A program made the translations under genes and the position numbers. Under the pieces are notes generated by a model. It was not told the DNA's origin and did no database searches. It was given only the letters and a program-made list of their open reading frames with translations. A DNA stretch of 64,000 nucleotides, taken from positions 930,001 through 994,000 of the forward strand of contig JARKIF010000014.1 in the NCBI GenBank assembly GCA_029378245.1. Reading direction: 5' to 3'. The stretch is from Roridomyces roridus (Eukaryota > Basidiomycota > Agaricomycetes > Agaricales > Mycenaceae). Of this stretch, positions 54,994-64,000 are shown piece by piece. Every line of letters starts with the position of its first letter. Within the stretch, counting starts at the first letter, position 1.

Positions 54994-56309
54994 TTACTTC
55001 TTTGCCGCCTGCAACCGCTGCCGCCGCTCAATCACCTGCGCAGGCCTCAACGCAGCAAGATCCCGAGAAGACTCGGGATGCTTGCCCTGCGCGTGTCCAA
55101 CCAGCTCGTCCCACGCCGAGTTGCCCGCAAACGCTTGCTTGCATGTGCGACAATGCATCGTCCCCATCGGCGAGGTGTCGAAAAGAAGCGGGAGATGGCT
55201 CAGCCCAAGTTGTTTTGGTCGACTTGGGGGTGGAGGCGGAGGCGGGGGTAGAGGTTGAGGCGGGGGTAGAAGCTGAGGCGGGGGTAGAGGCTGAGGCTGA
55301 GTCTGAGGCTGATTTTGCACTCGAAAAACTCGGACTTGGGGTGCAGACCCTGGAGGGGGCTGAGGCTGAGGCTTTTCGGCCACAGCTGCAGTTGGGGGAT
55401 GAGATGGAGGCCCTGGTGGGGAGATGATCTCCACATCAGGATCAGAGCCAGAACCATTAGGTCGTGGCTCTGGAGTCCGTTGTCGTTTCATACTGCCCAT
55501 AGGTGGCGTGGGGATCTGCAGGGCAGGCAGTCGTGTAGGTTGGGGTGCGCTACCTGTACCGGTGTTGTTCAACTGAAGCGGGGTATTCGGACTAGAAGTT
55601 GACAACGCAGGCGCGGTCGCGCGCTTCGGGAGAATAGGGCGGGGAGCAGAGGAAAATACGTGGGGGCGGTAAACTGGTGAGGGATCAGGACCGGAGACGA
55701 TCTGAACCTCTGGGTCAGATTCAGGTGTCCGCTTGCGCTTGAGCGATGGAGGTGAAGCGGTGGGCGGTATGGGAGGTGTCGAAACGACGACTGGGGGAGA
55801 TTGGAAACCGACAGAAGATACCACAGATGGCGAGGGCGGGGGAGATTGGGGTGGTTGTGCAGCCGCAGACGAGTCCACCGCCATATTGGTAGACGGAGAG
55901 GCGCTACGGTCAGTCTAGTAACGGCGGCGTTAAGGGGGAAAATTTTCAGGAAAGACGCCATTGAGCTCACTATATTCAACGCAGCCCTTAGTCCATCGCG
56001 TTCAGCCCGGAGACGCGCCAGATGTAACAGGACCTTGACGGTCTTGGAGCGCTCCGTCTTGAGAGCTGCTTGTGCCGCCTGCAGCTCATTCTGCAAGCTT
56101 GCATTCATCTCCTGGGTTCGCGTCGCAAAGCGTTCGGCCTCTGCTTGAGCTTTGCGAGCAAGCCCTGCGACACTTGTTGCATGGGCGTTCTTGACCTGTA
56201 ACAGGTCGCGTTCGGCAATAATGCGCGAGTTGGCGTCCCGGAGTTGTTTCACTGTTTCCGTCGCCCCATCACAGTCACCGCAAGCCCTTGGACTTTGGTG
56301 CGATGCCAT
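54994..56309 (-). CDS. Coiled-coil, Pro-rich, zinc-finger-like protein, about 419 aa (array copy B)
   Basis: Same as 43444-44759; the predicted exons are identical in sequence over the parts compared, including the chimeric first 15 codons derived from antisense F-box DNA. Confidence 0.65.
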
Positions 56310-56357
56310 GAACTCGCAAAAACGAACGAGCCACCAAATACCACCGAGCTGGACTTC

Positions 56358-57833
56358 ATGCGGCCCTTCTTGTCCAAAATCGCCGCGCGTTTGACGCGTT
56401 TCGACAGCGAGATAACCCAGCTCAAAGATCAACTTCAACGTCTGGAAGCTGAGCGAGCAAAACTGGCAGAATACCGTATTCAAAACTCGGGCATCGTCTC
56501 ACTACTCAGACGAGTGCCACCCGAGGTCCTTGCGGAAATATTTTCGTGGACTTTGCCCACGATTGACGAGGTGGAGGGGGATATCTCCGACCTCAAACAA
56601 AGCCCATGGGTCCTGACTCAAGTCAGCAGCTTTTGGAGAAGGACCGCCATTGCAAACCCTTCGTTATGGGTATTCATTGCCTGGTCCGACTCTGCCACGT
56701 TGCCTCCGCTGCCCATGATTCAAGCCCAGGTGGAACGTGCCCGCAATCTTCGCATTTCTTTCTATGCGTACGAGTCCGGAAATGCAGGCGCTCAAGTCAA
56801 AATGTTCAAATTTTTGTCTGAGCACTCTGCTCGATGGGTGGATCTCGACCTCCACATGACTGCAGCGCTGGTCCCCCATCTGGCCGCTTTGAATGGTCGC
56901 CTTCCATCACTCCAAAGGTTATGGCTCAGGTGGGACACAGAGCAAAGCGAATCGGCAACAGATTCCGTCAAATGCTTCAAGACAGCGTCTTCCCTGGTGG
57001 ATGTCGGGATACAGAACGAGTCGCGCTTCCTGCCCGTCCTTTTACCCGCTCATCAGCTCACTGCATATCGTGTCCATGGGCCATGGGAGTTCCACCATCG
57101 CATCCTTAAACTGGCTCCAAATATTGTTGAAGCAAAGATTGCGGTCGAGTTTGATGAAGAGCCATGGCCGGATCCGCCAGATGTTGTCGACATGCCACAT
57201 CTTCGACGCCTCTTTGTCACCGATACGATGATATTGCGATACCTTCGAGCCCCGACCTTGTCTGAAATCTCTCTGATAGCCGCAGATGTGGCCGACTCGG
57301 ACGAGAATTTAGACACATTCATTGCTCGTTCTTCGTGTGCGCCACAACGATTTACTCTCTCGGGGCTGCTCGATGTCGACGACACCGCAGCCGTTCTCAA
57401 GAAGTACTCGTTCATACGGAGCATTGCCCTCATATTCAACAATCCCAACATGGAGCGTCGCCCAGAAACCCTCGACATCGAGAATTCGAGTGCAGCTCTG
57501 AGTGCTCATCTAGATATGTTCACTTACAGCGACCCTCCAATATCTCCGAACTTGGACGAGATTTGTTTCGGATGCTCCCAAGACGAGCCGTTCCCCATCG
57601 ACTACCCCCTGTTTCTCAAAATGCTCCAGACACGTTGCCGTCCACCCTTCACGCTCAATACCGCTGCTTTTCTTACGAAGAGTGGTCCGAAACCCGATCC
57701 CGTTACAGCTACCGGTCTAGACGCACTCAAATTGACAGAGAGGAGACCACACATTTTGGTGGATTCAGGCAGAAATGCTGGCTTGCGGGTTAATAGTTGG
57801 GACTGCACTTCCCCTTTGTGTACAGGCATGTGA
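56358..57833 (+). CDS. F-box-like protein, about 491 aa (array copy B)
   Basis: Single uninterrupted frame. The first in-frame ATG (56358) gives MRPFLSKIAARLTRFDSEIT, a coiled-coil leader, then the F-box-like motif VPPEVLAEIFSWTLP..WVLTQVSSFWRRTAIANPSLW. About 350 residues of irregular leucine-rich-like repeats follow (LPSLQRLWLRWDTEQSE, HGPWEFHHRILKLAPNIVEA, DMPHLRRLFVTDTMILRYL, HLDMFTYSDPPISPNLDEIC), ending SPLCTGM. Such proteins are candidate SCF substrate receptors. It is the most complete of the family here. The frame is open upstream to 56244 without an ATG; the native first exon (MTAFRCPECG type) is missing, replaced at about 56,264 by coiled-coil gene sequence in the opposite direction. 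Confidence 0.78.
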   Translation: MRPFLSKIAARLTRFDSEITQLKDQLQRLEAERAKLAEYRIQNSGIVSLLRRVPPEVLAEIFSWTLPTIDEVEGDISDLKQSPWVLTQVSSFWRRTAIANPSLWVFIAWSDSATLPPLPMIQAQVERARNLRISFYAYESGNAGAQVKMFKFLSEHSARWVDLDLHMTAALVPHLAALNGRLPSLQRLWLRWDTEQSESATDSVKCFKTASSLVDVGIQNESRFLPVLLPAHQLTAYRVHGPWEFHHRILKLAPNIVEAKIAVEFDEEPWPDPPDVVDMPHLRRLFVTDTMILRYLRAPTLSEISLIAADVADSDENLDTFIARSSCAPQRFTLSGLLDVDDTAAVLKKYSFIRSIALIFNNPNMERRPETLDIENSSAALSAHLDMFTYSDPPISPNLDEICFGCSQDEPFPIDYPLFLKMLQTRCRPPFTLNTAAFLTKSGPKPDPVTATGLDALKLTERRPHILVDSGRNAGLRVNSWDCTSPLCTGM

Positions 57834-58070
57834 GACTACGCCGTACGTGTATACAAATCATCGGTTTCAAGTCCCGTGACCGCGTTTTGCTGCACTGAAT
57901 GCGGTACGATCCTCGGAAGGCGGACCTTCCAGGGCACGCCGCGACCGTCGAATGTTAAAAGCCGCTAGCCTGCTAAAAGTGAGAAGGGGAATGCACACTT
58001 GACAAAAACACCTACCGAGTAGCGATTTTTTTCGATTGTTGGTCGTATAGAAGGCAAAGGACATTCAATC

Positions 58071-59202
58071 CTACTTCTCCTTCCCCCACTGTGACTGATA
58101 TGCCTCCCACTCAGCCTCCCCAGGAAATTCGTGGTATAGCCACTTTCGCATACGATGGCGCAAACGCTGCGATGGGAGGCCAGAGGAAGGGGGAGGTCCA
58201 CGAAGGAGGCAGTGGAGGGCGGCGGAGGCTGAAGCCGAGGCGGGATGCGAGTGGTTCCACGTCCAGGGCCGCAATGGAGTTTGCAACTGCAATTTATCTT
58301 GGCGAGGTTGTGGGCGCGGGTACACGAGGAGATCGCCTGGGGTTGGCGGGGGGAGGTGGGCGTAGGTAGGGAGGTTGATTATGCGTGAGGTGCGTAGCTC
58401 CAGAACACGGAGCGCGACTTCGTCGTCGAGATTGCCTGTCGACTCGAATGCTACGAGTAGAGCGCCTGCGTGAAAGACATCAGTGCAAGAGAGGATTTGA
58501 GAGTGTGAACAGACCTAATTGGGCGATGGCGGGATAGATAGGGACCTTCAGAAGCCCACTGGGTCCAGGGATGCGCATGACAACGTCTTTTCTCAAGTCC
58601 ATGAACCACGGTTGTTCAAGGCAGTGAACGACTGGCTCTGTGGCAGGACTTGGGTGCAAATTACCTCCAAAGGCCTGCTGGCACGCGACAATGTCGGTGA
58701 GACGGACAAGGTTCTCGCGCAGGAGGCTCTGGGTTATCGGCTTGCCGCGATTCCACATGAGATTTGCCAGCGGAAGCGTCCAAGGAAGACCAGTGTGGCA
58801 GAGGAGGTCATAACCTGCTGCAAAACCCGCGAGAGTAGGGTGGGGTGTACAGCGAAAGCGAAGACCTCCAGAGAGCGGGCGATGGGGATATGGGACATGG
58901 TAGTGCAAGAAACCCCGGAAACGCGTCTCCGGGCGCGTAAATGGCCCGTCTGCGGCTCTGAAAGACAGTTCTGCAAACGGGACTTCCCGGGAATGGGTCG
59001 GATGGTGCCCGTAGACGTCCAGAAGCAGCTTTGCAGAACGAGGGACATCGATGTAGTCGGAGGGGCGTAGTCTGCCGGCATCGAATGTGGAGACTTGCAG
59101 TATGGTCGGAGCACGGGACCAAGCACCGATGAGCCCGCCGTCGCGTCTCCCAGGTGTCCGAGTGAGCGTCTTGACTCCGACCGCCATCAAAGTTGCTGCC
59201 AT
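58071..59202 (-). CDS. Conserved hypothetical protein, 360 aa (array copy C)
   Basis: Same two-exon gene as in copies A and B; intact and identical to B over the parts compared. Confidence 0.72.
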
Positions 59203-59222
59203 CACTCTTGACTTGCACCACC

Positions 59223-60197
59223 ATGTCTCTTCCCGCCCTTGTGTCTCTAGCACCGTTGCCCCCGAGTGGAGCACCCTATCCGTATCATCCTTGGAGAAGT
59301 GGTCGTGGTGCCCAATCTGAATCGACTGCATTCTCTACCGGTCTCGACACGAGAGACCGCATACCCAGAATCGGCCCTGTTTGTGTCCTATGTGGAGAAA
59401 GGCTGACCCGGCACACTCATATCATACCCAAGTCAAATAAACGACTCGTGCGCTGTTTTTCTCCCCTAGCTTGCAGTGTACTTACTGACAATCGACAGTG
59501 GCATGAACTCTGTGCGCGCGGATACGTACCACCTGAAGCCAGGCCCTTCGAGCGCGAGCCTCGAAATGGCCTTACCCTCTGTCCCAACCACCACAAGCAG
59601 TTTGAAGCTCACGAAGCCTTTGTCCGTTACATGCCCGAGGTGTGTGCCCAATGAACCCACCTCGTTATTTTGTTTCGAGTCAACTTGCTGCAGATGAACG
59701 CGTACATCTGGTTTGAATTTCCTTGGATCCTTATAGAGGACGATGAATCCAGTATGACCTCGATTTGCGGTGATTTCCATGGCACAAAACTTTACCTCGA
59801 CCCAAGCCACGCTCGTGCTCCCATCTACTCGCTCTTTCTGATACATGAAGAGGCTGCACGCGCCCACCATCCATTTGAGCGCACAATCGGACAGGATGTG
59901 GACCTGCATGAGGTACAATATTCCGAGGGAATTCAGAGTGCCATCTCCCGATCGACCATGCCATTGACGTCCAACTCGGCATCGGCAGTTTCATCTTCTT
60001 CTCCCAAACCTTCCGGAGCCGGTGTTCCCGGCATCCTCGTCCTGTCTAGTTTGGAAGATGCTCGAAATGATATTTTGGCTTGCGCACAGAACAGTGAATC
60101 TTGGCGGCAGTTGACCAGGGAATCTCTGTCGTTCGATGGCACAGCAGAGGAGAATATTGAAAAGTATCGCGAATCAGTGGGGTTTACCGATAAGTAG
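59223..60197 (+). CDS. HNH-fold protein HNH-1 (array copy C)
   Basis: Intact three-exon gene, identical to copy B over the parts compared. See copy A for motifs. Confidence 0.82.
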
Positions 60198-60756
60198 CAT
60201 GTTTGTACAGCAGATTCTTGAAGACTCGTAGATTGATACAAAATAGCAAATCGATACAGATGACAAGTCCTGCTCGTCGCTCGACCCACCGACCACTTGG
60301 AATTCCCTTCACTCGTCCCAGTTCCCCAATACGTCGGATTTGCGATGAGTCGACTGAGATGAAACAGCAGAGCCGGCGGGGCATGGTGGTCGTTGGCAAG
60401 CCTCGGTAACCCAAATCGGAGCCCGGGTGGTAGGTTCAACCCCAGCGTTTAACAGCTGCATATGGGGTACGCGTTCCTTTTGCTCGCACGACCTGCCATT
60501 AATTTATTGCAGCCAACTTCATCCTGTCGATACCCCGCAGATCTGTACTTGTTCTGTACACACATGAGGCTGACGGGCCATTTATTGCTACAATAAACGA
60601 GCGGGAAACGCGGTCGAGACCTGCGGGTTCGGGGCAATGTCGGGGCGTCATCGTGGGGAGTTCATTGACGCTACACAGATTGGAGTCGGTCGTTTCGGTA
60701 ACGTTCATGCCAGAGACGAGTAGTACAACAAATATATGAATCTGACAGAGAAACGA
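60198..60756. other. Convergent intergenic region with R1 and R2 (copy C)
   Basis: Counterpart of 37093-37655, including R1 starting near 60,268 and R2 near 60,413. No gene. Confidence 0.55.
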
Positions 60757-63399
60757 CTACTTCTTCTTGCCACGACTCTTGACGGTTCCCTCAGCCGTCT
60801 TCGCCTTCTTAGACCCGGATCCTTCGCCGAGCCTAACACCAGCCTCTGCAGCCGCCCTCTTCTTGGAACCTGACCCTCCCGCAACAGCCGTCGTCCCTGC
60901 GCTCAGTGACGCAGAAGAGTCGCCCGTCGCATTCTTCATCATCGAAACCCGTAACGAACCATCCTTCTTCCGTCCCGCCTTTCTAGTGCTCGGCAGCAAG
61001 AATTCTTGGGCCTTGTCGTTTTCCGGCCAGGGCAACTTTGACTGCACCAACACCGCTTTGAGAATACCCAAGATGTCCTCATATTTGAGGTTGCCGGGGA
61101 TAGGGGCTTCGGCAGTGTTACTGCTGGTGGGAGCAGGTCCGAAAAGTTCTTCAGCGTCATTGTCGGGTTTGGACGGAGGCGGCAGATTTTGGATTTTCAC
61201 TGCTTCGCGGTACCGTTCCAAAAGGGCGTATAGCGGACGATTCGTGTTGTCGATGGGCATGGGTTCGAGAACATAATCACGTTTCATTTGATGGCCAAGA
61301 CGGTCAAAAAGCTTGGAACAGGCCAAGGGGTCTTTGTTTAGGTCCGTGTGTCGGAGGACCATCCAAACGAGAAGCCAGAAAAAACTTTCGAGATCGTGGT
61401 GTGGGCCATGTAACACGGGGTGTCTGGCCACACCATCTGAGTTCTTGATGATCTCGATGGCCATGAAAGGAAAGGTTCCCTGGGAAGAGTGAGACGAAGG
61501 TCACAGTGTCGCAAGTAAAGCATACCGTAATGTCCTTCAAACTTTTGTCGACGTCGGCGGCGGGAAGAGGATTATCCGGGAACCAGTCATTAAACCTTTC
61601 GGCCCCTGCTGGAGTGAACTCGGCGTAGTCCCAGTCAAGGAGAAAGCCATTGAATTCATGGCCAGAAAGGGGAACTTCGCGAAAGAGCACGTTCCCCTCG
61701 CTCACGTCGCGGTGGGTGACGCCGGCGTTGTAGGCGGTTTGATGATCTGTATAGCGTTTCAGAAAGAAGTTTGCGAAGAAAGAGGAAGAAAAACGCACGG
61801 CGCATAGCGCAAAATAGAGCACCGACCAAAGACTTGGTCGATTCGAAATCTTTGAGTGGAGTCCCCACCGGTGTGAGCAATAACCTCATGTGGTGACGTG
61901 CAAGGTTAGGGCCGCCCTCACCGGTCGGGTTGGTCTGGTGAAGCTGGGGGTCGTGGTCCGAATTGTCGTGCTCCACGGAGAGATCGAGGCTGCCGTGGCA
62001 TTTGGCGACGGAATCGAGAATAGCCTGCTTCTGCTCTCTCTCCTCGCCGGAAGCCTCCTTGACCTCTCGCTTGCAGTGTTCTTCGATCAAGCGGTAAAAG
62101 TCGGCTTCGGGTCGCCGACACTCCTGCGGCCAGGCGTCCTTGAGAGCGTAGACGGTTGGCTCCTCCGCGTTGACGTCCTGCTCCTTCGCGTCGACGTCCT
62201 CCTCCAGGATCACTCGGAACACTCGAGTCGCACGACCGAAAAGGCCGTCCGATCGAGAGAGAATGTTGCCGAACGTAAAACACCTGACGATCTCCAGCTC
62301 CCCAGTGTGCGAATTGTATCGAGCGGCGCGGATCCAAAGATGCTCGCCGTCGATGTCCTCCGCACCCCACCCCTTGTAAGCCTGGATGTTGCTGACCGCT
62401 TTTCGCATCCGCTCCTGTTCTGGTTCCGTCGGGAGCGATATTGTGTCGTCGGCCCCTCGCATCAGGGGCGTGGAGTAGCCCTGTGGATTGTATAATCGCC
62501 AGAGAAAGGTGGGCAGGTGCTTCTTCTCGGTCGTGAAGTCAAAGGACTCTGTGACGGAGAAACCGCTCCGGTCGAAGCGGAAGATACGAGCTTTTGTGCG
62601 GGCGAAGACGGCCACGACATAGACAAAACAGCTTCCCGATGCCATGAGGAGATTACGGGCACCCTTGGCAAGCTGGGTAAGCGCGTTATGGGCGTCTTGT
62701 GAGTCTCTGATCCCTCGCCGTTTATCGTCCATTATGTCGATCTTGTATTTCAACTCAATGACCGTGCCAGCCTGCGCCCAAACCCAGTCACCACTGTGCG
62801 AGATCTGGCCAGGTTTGGAACCCGTAATGTCGGGCATCGTGTGGTGTTCCTGTTGATCCCCATCCTCGACGGACGGAAATCTCGTGTTGCTCGTGTCGTG
62901 GAAACTGGGTTTGGTGGCGGGGGGAAATCTATGACGACTTTATTCAAGTATTTGATCTATTCGGTGGCGGCGGTGAGTAGATGTTAGACAAGATGGAGAG
63001 GATGAGACTGACCATGGGTCCCGTCATGTCCTTCTCTTTCTCCGCATTCTCGAGCTTTTTGGCTACGGTCTCCAGTATGTATGCAGCCTTCTTCACAATG
63101 GGGCCTATTTGAACAGGCTGTCCTGGCCCCATCGCATCAAGAAACGAGGACACGTCCTGTATGTCGAATTTGTTCTTCAGCATGTCGTGCCAGACTCGCT
63201 TCGCTTCAAGGTTGTCTCGCTTGCGAGATTCGGAGGTGTTGGCCTGGTAGTTGAGACTCGGTCCCGGTAGTCTCTTGCGGGGGGTGGCAGACTCGACGCG
63301 AGGTTCGCCCCCTTCTGCACGCGACGCGTCGTCGGCGCTGGGTTCAAGCGGGGAATCCTCGTCGAGAGATGCTTTGGTATCGATAGATGAGTTGGTCAT
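60757..63399 (-). CDS. FunK1-type kinase (array copy C) with one apparent frameshift
   Basis: Same four-exon structure as copy A. The only defect seen is at about 62,920-62,926. The run of G (plus strand) at the start of exon 2 has six bases, against seven in A and B, which breaks the phase with exon 1. All other exons, including HRD and the WDY motif, are intact. C carries RDYVLEPMPID and the tail EAGVRLGEGSGSKKAKTAE like B, where A has a shorter EVGVGEGSQSKKVKTAE. Confidence 0.7.
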
Positions 63400-64000
63400 G
63401 TTGGTGAAGAAGAAAGAAAGACCGGCGCCCACTCACAATGATCTCAACTTCCTAGTAAGCGCGCTGTGGGTCTCGAGAACAATGGCACGTCAACGTGATT
63501 TGATGGCGGAATGTCTTGCCAGATTGGGATTGAGGCTCACGTGTGAACACGTGCCTGGCAGTGGCGCTCGCCTCTCAGGCCCTCCCCAAAACGCACATGC
63601 TGGTGGAGAAGTACAAATTGCTCATGTAGATACACCGATATCTACAGACAGAATAAAAGGATGTTTTAATTCTGGAAAAGCTGCGTTCAGTCCCACTGTT
63701 CACAGTTCGACTCGGAATTCCCGTCGTCAAGTCCCATCTGCACGGCTCTCCGTCAACTGATCTCTGTGTTCGCCACCGCTCCTCTCGGTTTGGGTAAAAG
63801 TAGTGAACGTGAGCGCCGTCTTTCCATGTCTCAGCGTGAAACGACTCGGTGCCAGCGCCAGAGAACACGTTGTCGGAGGACGTATTGGCGGTTGTTGAGG
63901 ATTAGGAGCAGAAGGAAGGTCAGGACGGCAAGGCGGCCTGTTAGCATTGGCGCGAATTGCAGCAGTGAGTCCAGTTCCCCACTCACTTGATAACAAATTC
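63400..64000. other. Region upstream of kinase C to window end
   Basis: Counterpart of 40,294-40,893. Contains the kinase promoter and the hydrophobic minus-strand frame described for copy A. No intact gene. Confidence 0.4.

Larger units (their letters stand above)
46312..57862. repeat. Tandem array unit B (about 11.55 kb)
   Basis: Second copy, same gene order as A. The first 1.8 kb is nearly the same as C. From about 48.1 to 54.5 kb there are many isolated one-base insertions and deletions relative to both A and C. From about 54.5 to 57.8 kb it again matches A almost exactly. Confidence 0.95.
57863..64000. repeat. Tandem array unit C, truncated by window end
   Basis: Third copy, offset 11,551 bp from B. 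It reaches the position equal to about 40,893 in A. Matches A in the 3' half of the kinase region, where B carries indels, and matches B in the first part. Confidence 0.95.

Noticed and set aside
34755..64000. CRISPR or phage-type tandem array
   Set aside because: The repeat unit is 11.5 kb of eukaryotic intron-containing genes; no short spaced repeats.
34755..64000. Starship-type giant mobile element
   Set aside because: No tyrosine-recombinase (DUF3435) captain gene and no defined element ends are visible; tandem joints fit unequal exchange better.

Overview
The window is nuclear DNA of a filamentous basidiomycete, most likely an agaricomycete. Nearly every gene is cut by introns of 40-60 bp with GT..AG ends and CTRAY-like branch sites. 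Its multigene families are those mushrooms expand: F-box-like proteins, HNH-domain proteins, FunK1-type kinases and a DUF6534-like membrane protein. Exon chains below were built by hand from splice signals and reading phase; most sum to an exact number of codons. Product names rest on motif recognition, not on searches.

Positions 1-30,470 are ordinary, tightly packed single-copy genes. In order: a 5' part of a secreted GH18 chitinase (-), a small unknown (-), a protein with four tandem Cys4 motifs (-), a DNAJC7-like TPR/J co-chaperone (+), an HNH-domain protein (+), an arrestin-related adaptor (-), a 165-aa unknown (+), a GNAT acetyltransferase (-), a 15-exon BRPF/Nto1-type PHD-bromodomain-PWWP chromatin reader (-), a PDI-family thioredoxin protein (-), a RanBP3/Yrb2-like Ran-binding protein (+), Abp1 with two SH3 domains (+), mannose-6-phosphate isomerase (-), a DUF3445 haem-oxygenase-like protein (-), a GT25 glycosyltransferase (-) and a membrane protein (-).

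At about 30.5 kb the style changes. A relic of an F-box gene is split by a 397-bp non-autonomous DNA transposon with perfect 38-bp inverted ends and an 8-bp target duplication. An intact HSL-type esterase and a frameshifted F-box pseudogene follow.

From about 34,755 to the right edge lies a head-to-tail array of a unit of about 11.55 kb: copy A 34,755-46,311, copy B 46,312-57,862, and copy C from 57,863, cut by the window end. In the same order each complete unit carries: a 360-aa unknown (-), HNH-1 (+, its start codon 20 bp from the unknown's), a FunK1-type kinase (-), remains of a multi-pass membrane gene (-), HNH-2 (+), a coiled-coil/Pro-rich/zinc-finger gene (-) and an F-box gene (+). The last two are head to head, and the coiled-coil gene appears to take its start codon from antisense F-box sequence. 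Unit joints fall inside F-box N-terminal relics, which suggests unequal exchange between F-box copies. Copies A, B and C differ mostly by isolated single-base changes. Copy B has a dense cluster of one-base indels (about 48.1-54.5 kb) that may be consensus error rather than decay.

The array is the most unusual part of the window: recent amplification of a cassette pairing two HNH-fold proteins with a kinase and an F-box protein. No function can be assigned from sequence alone.
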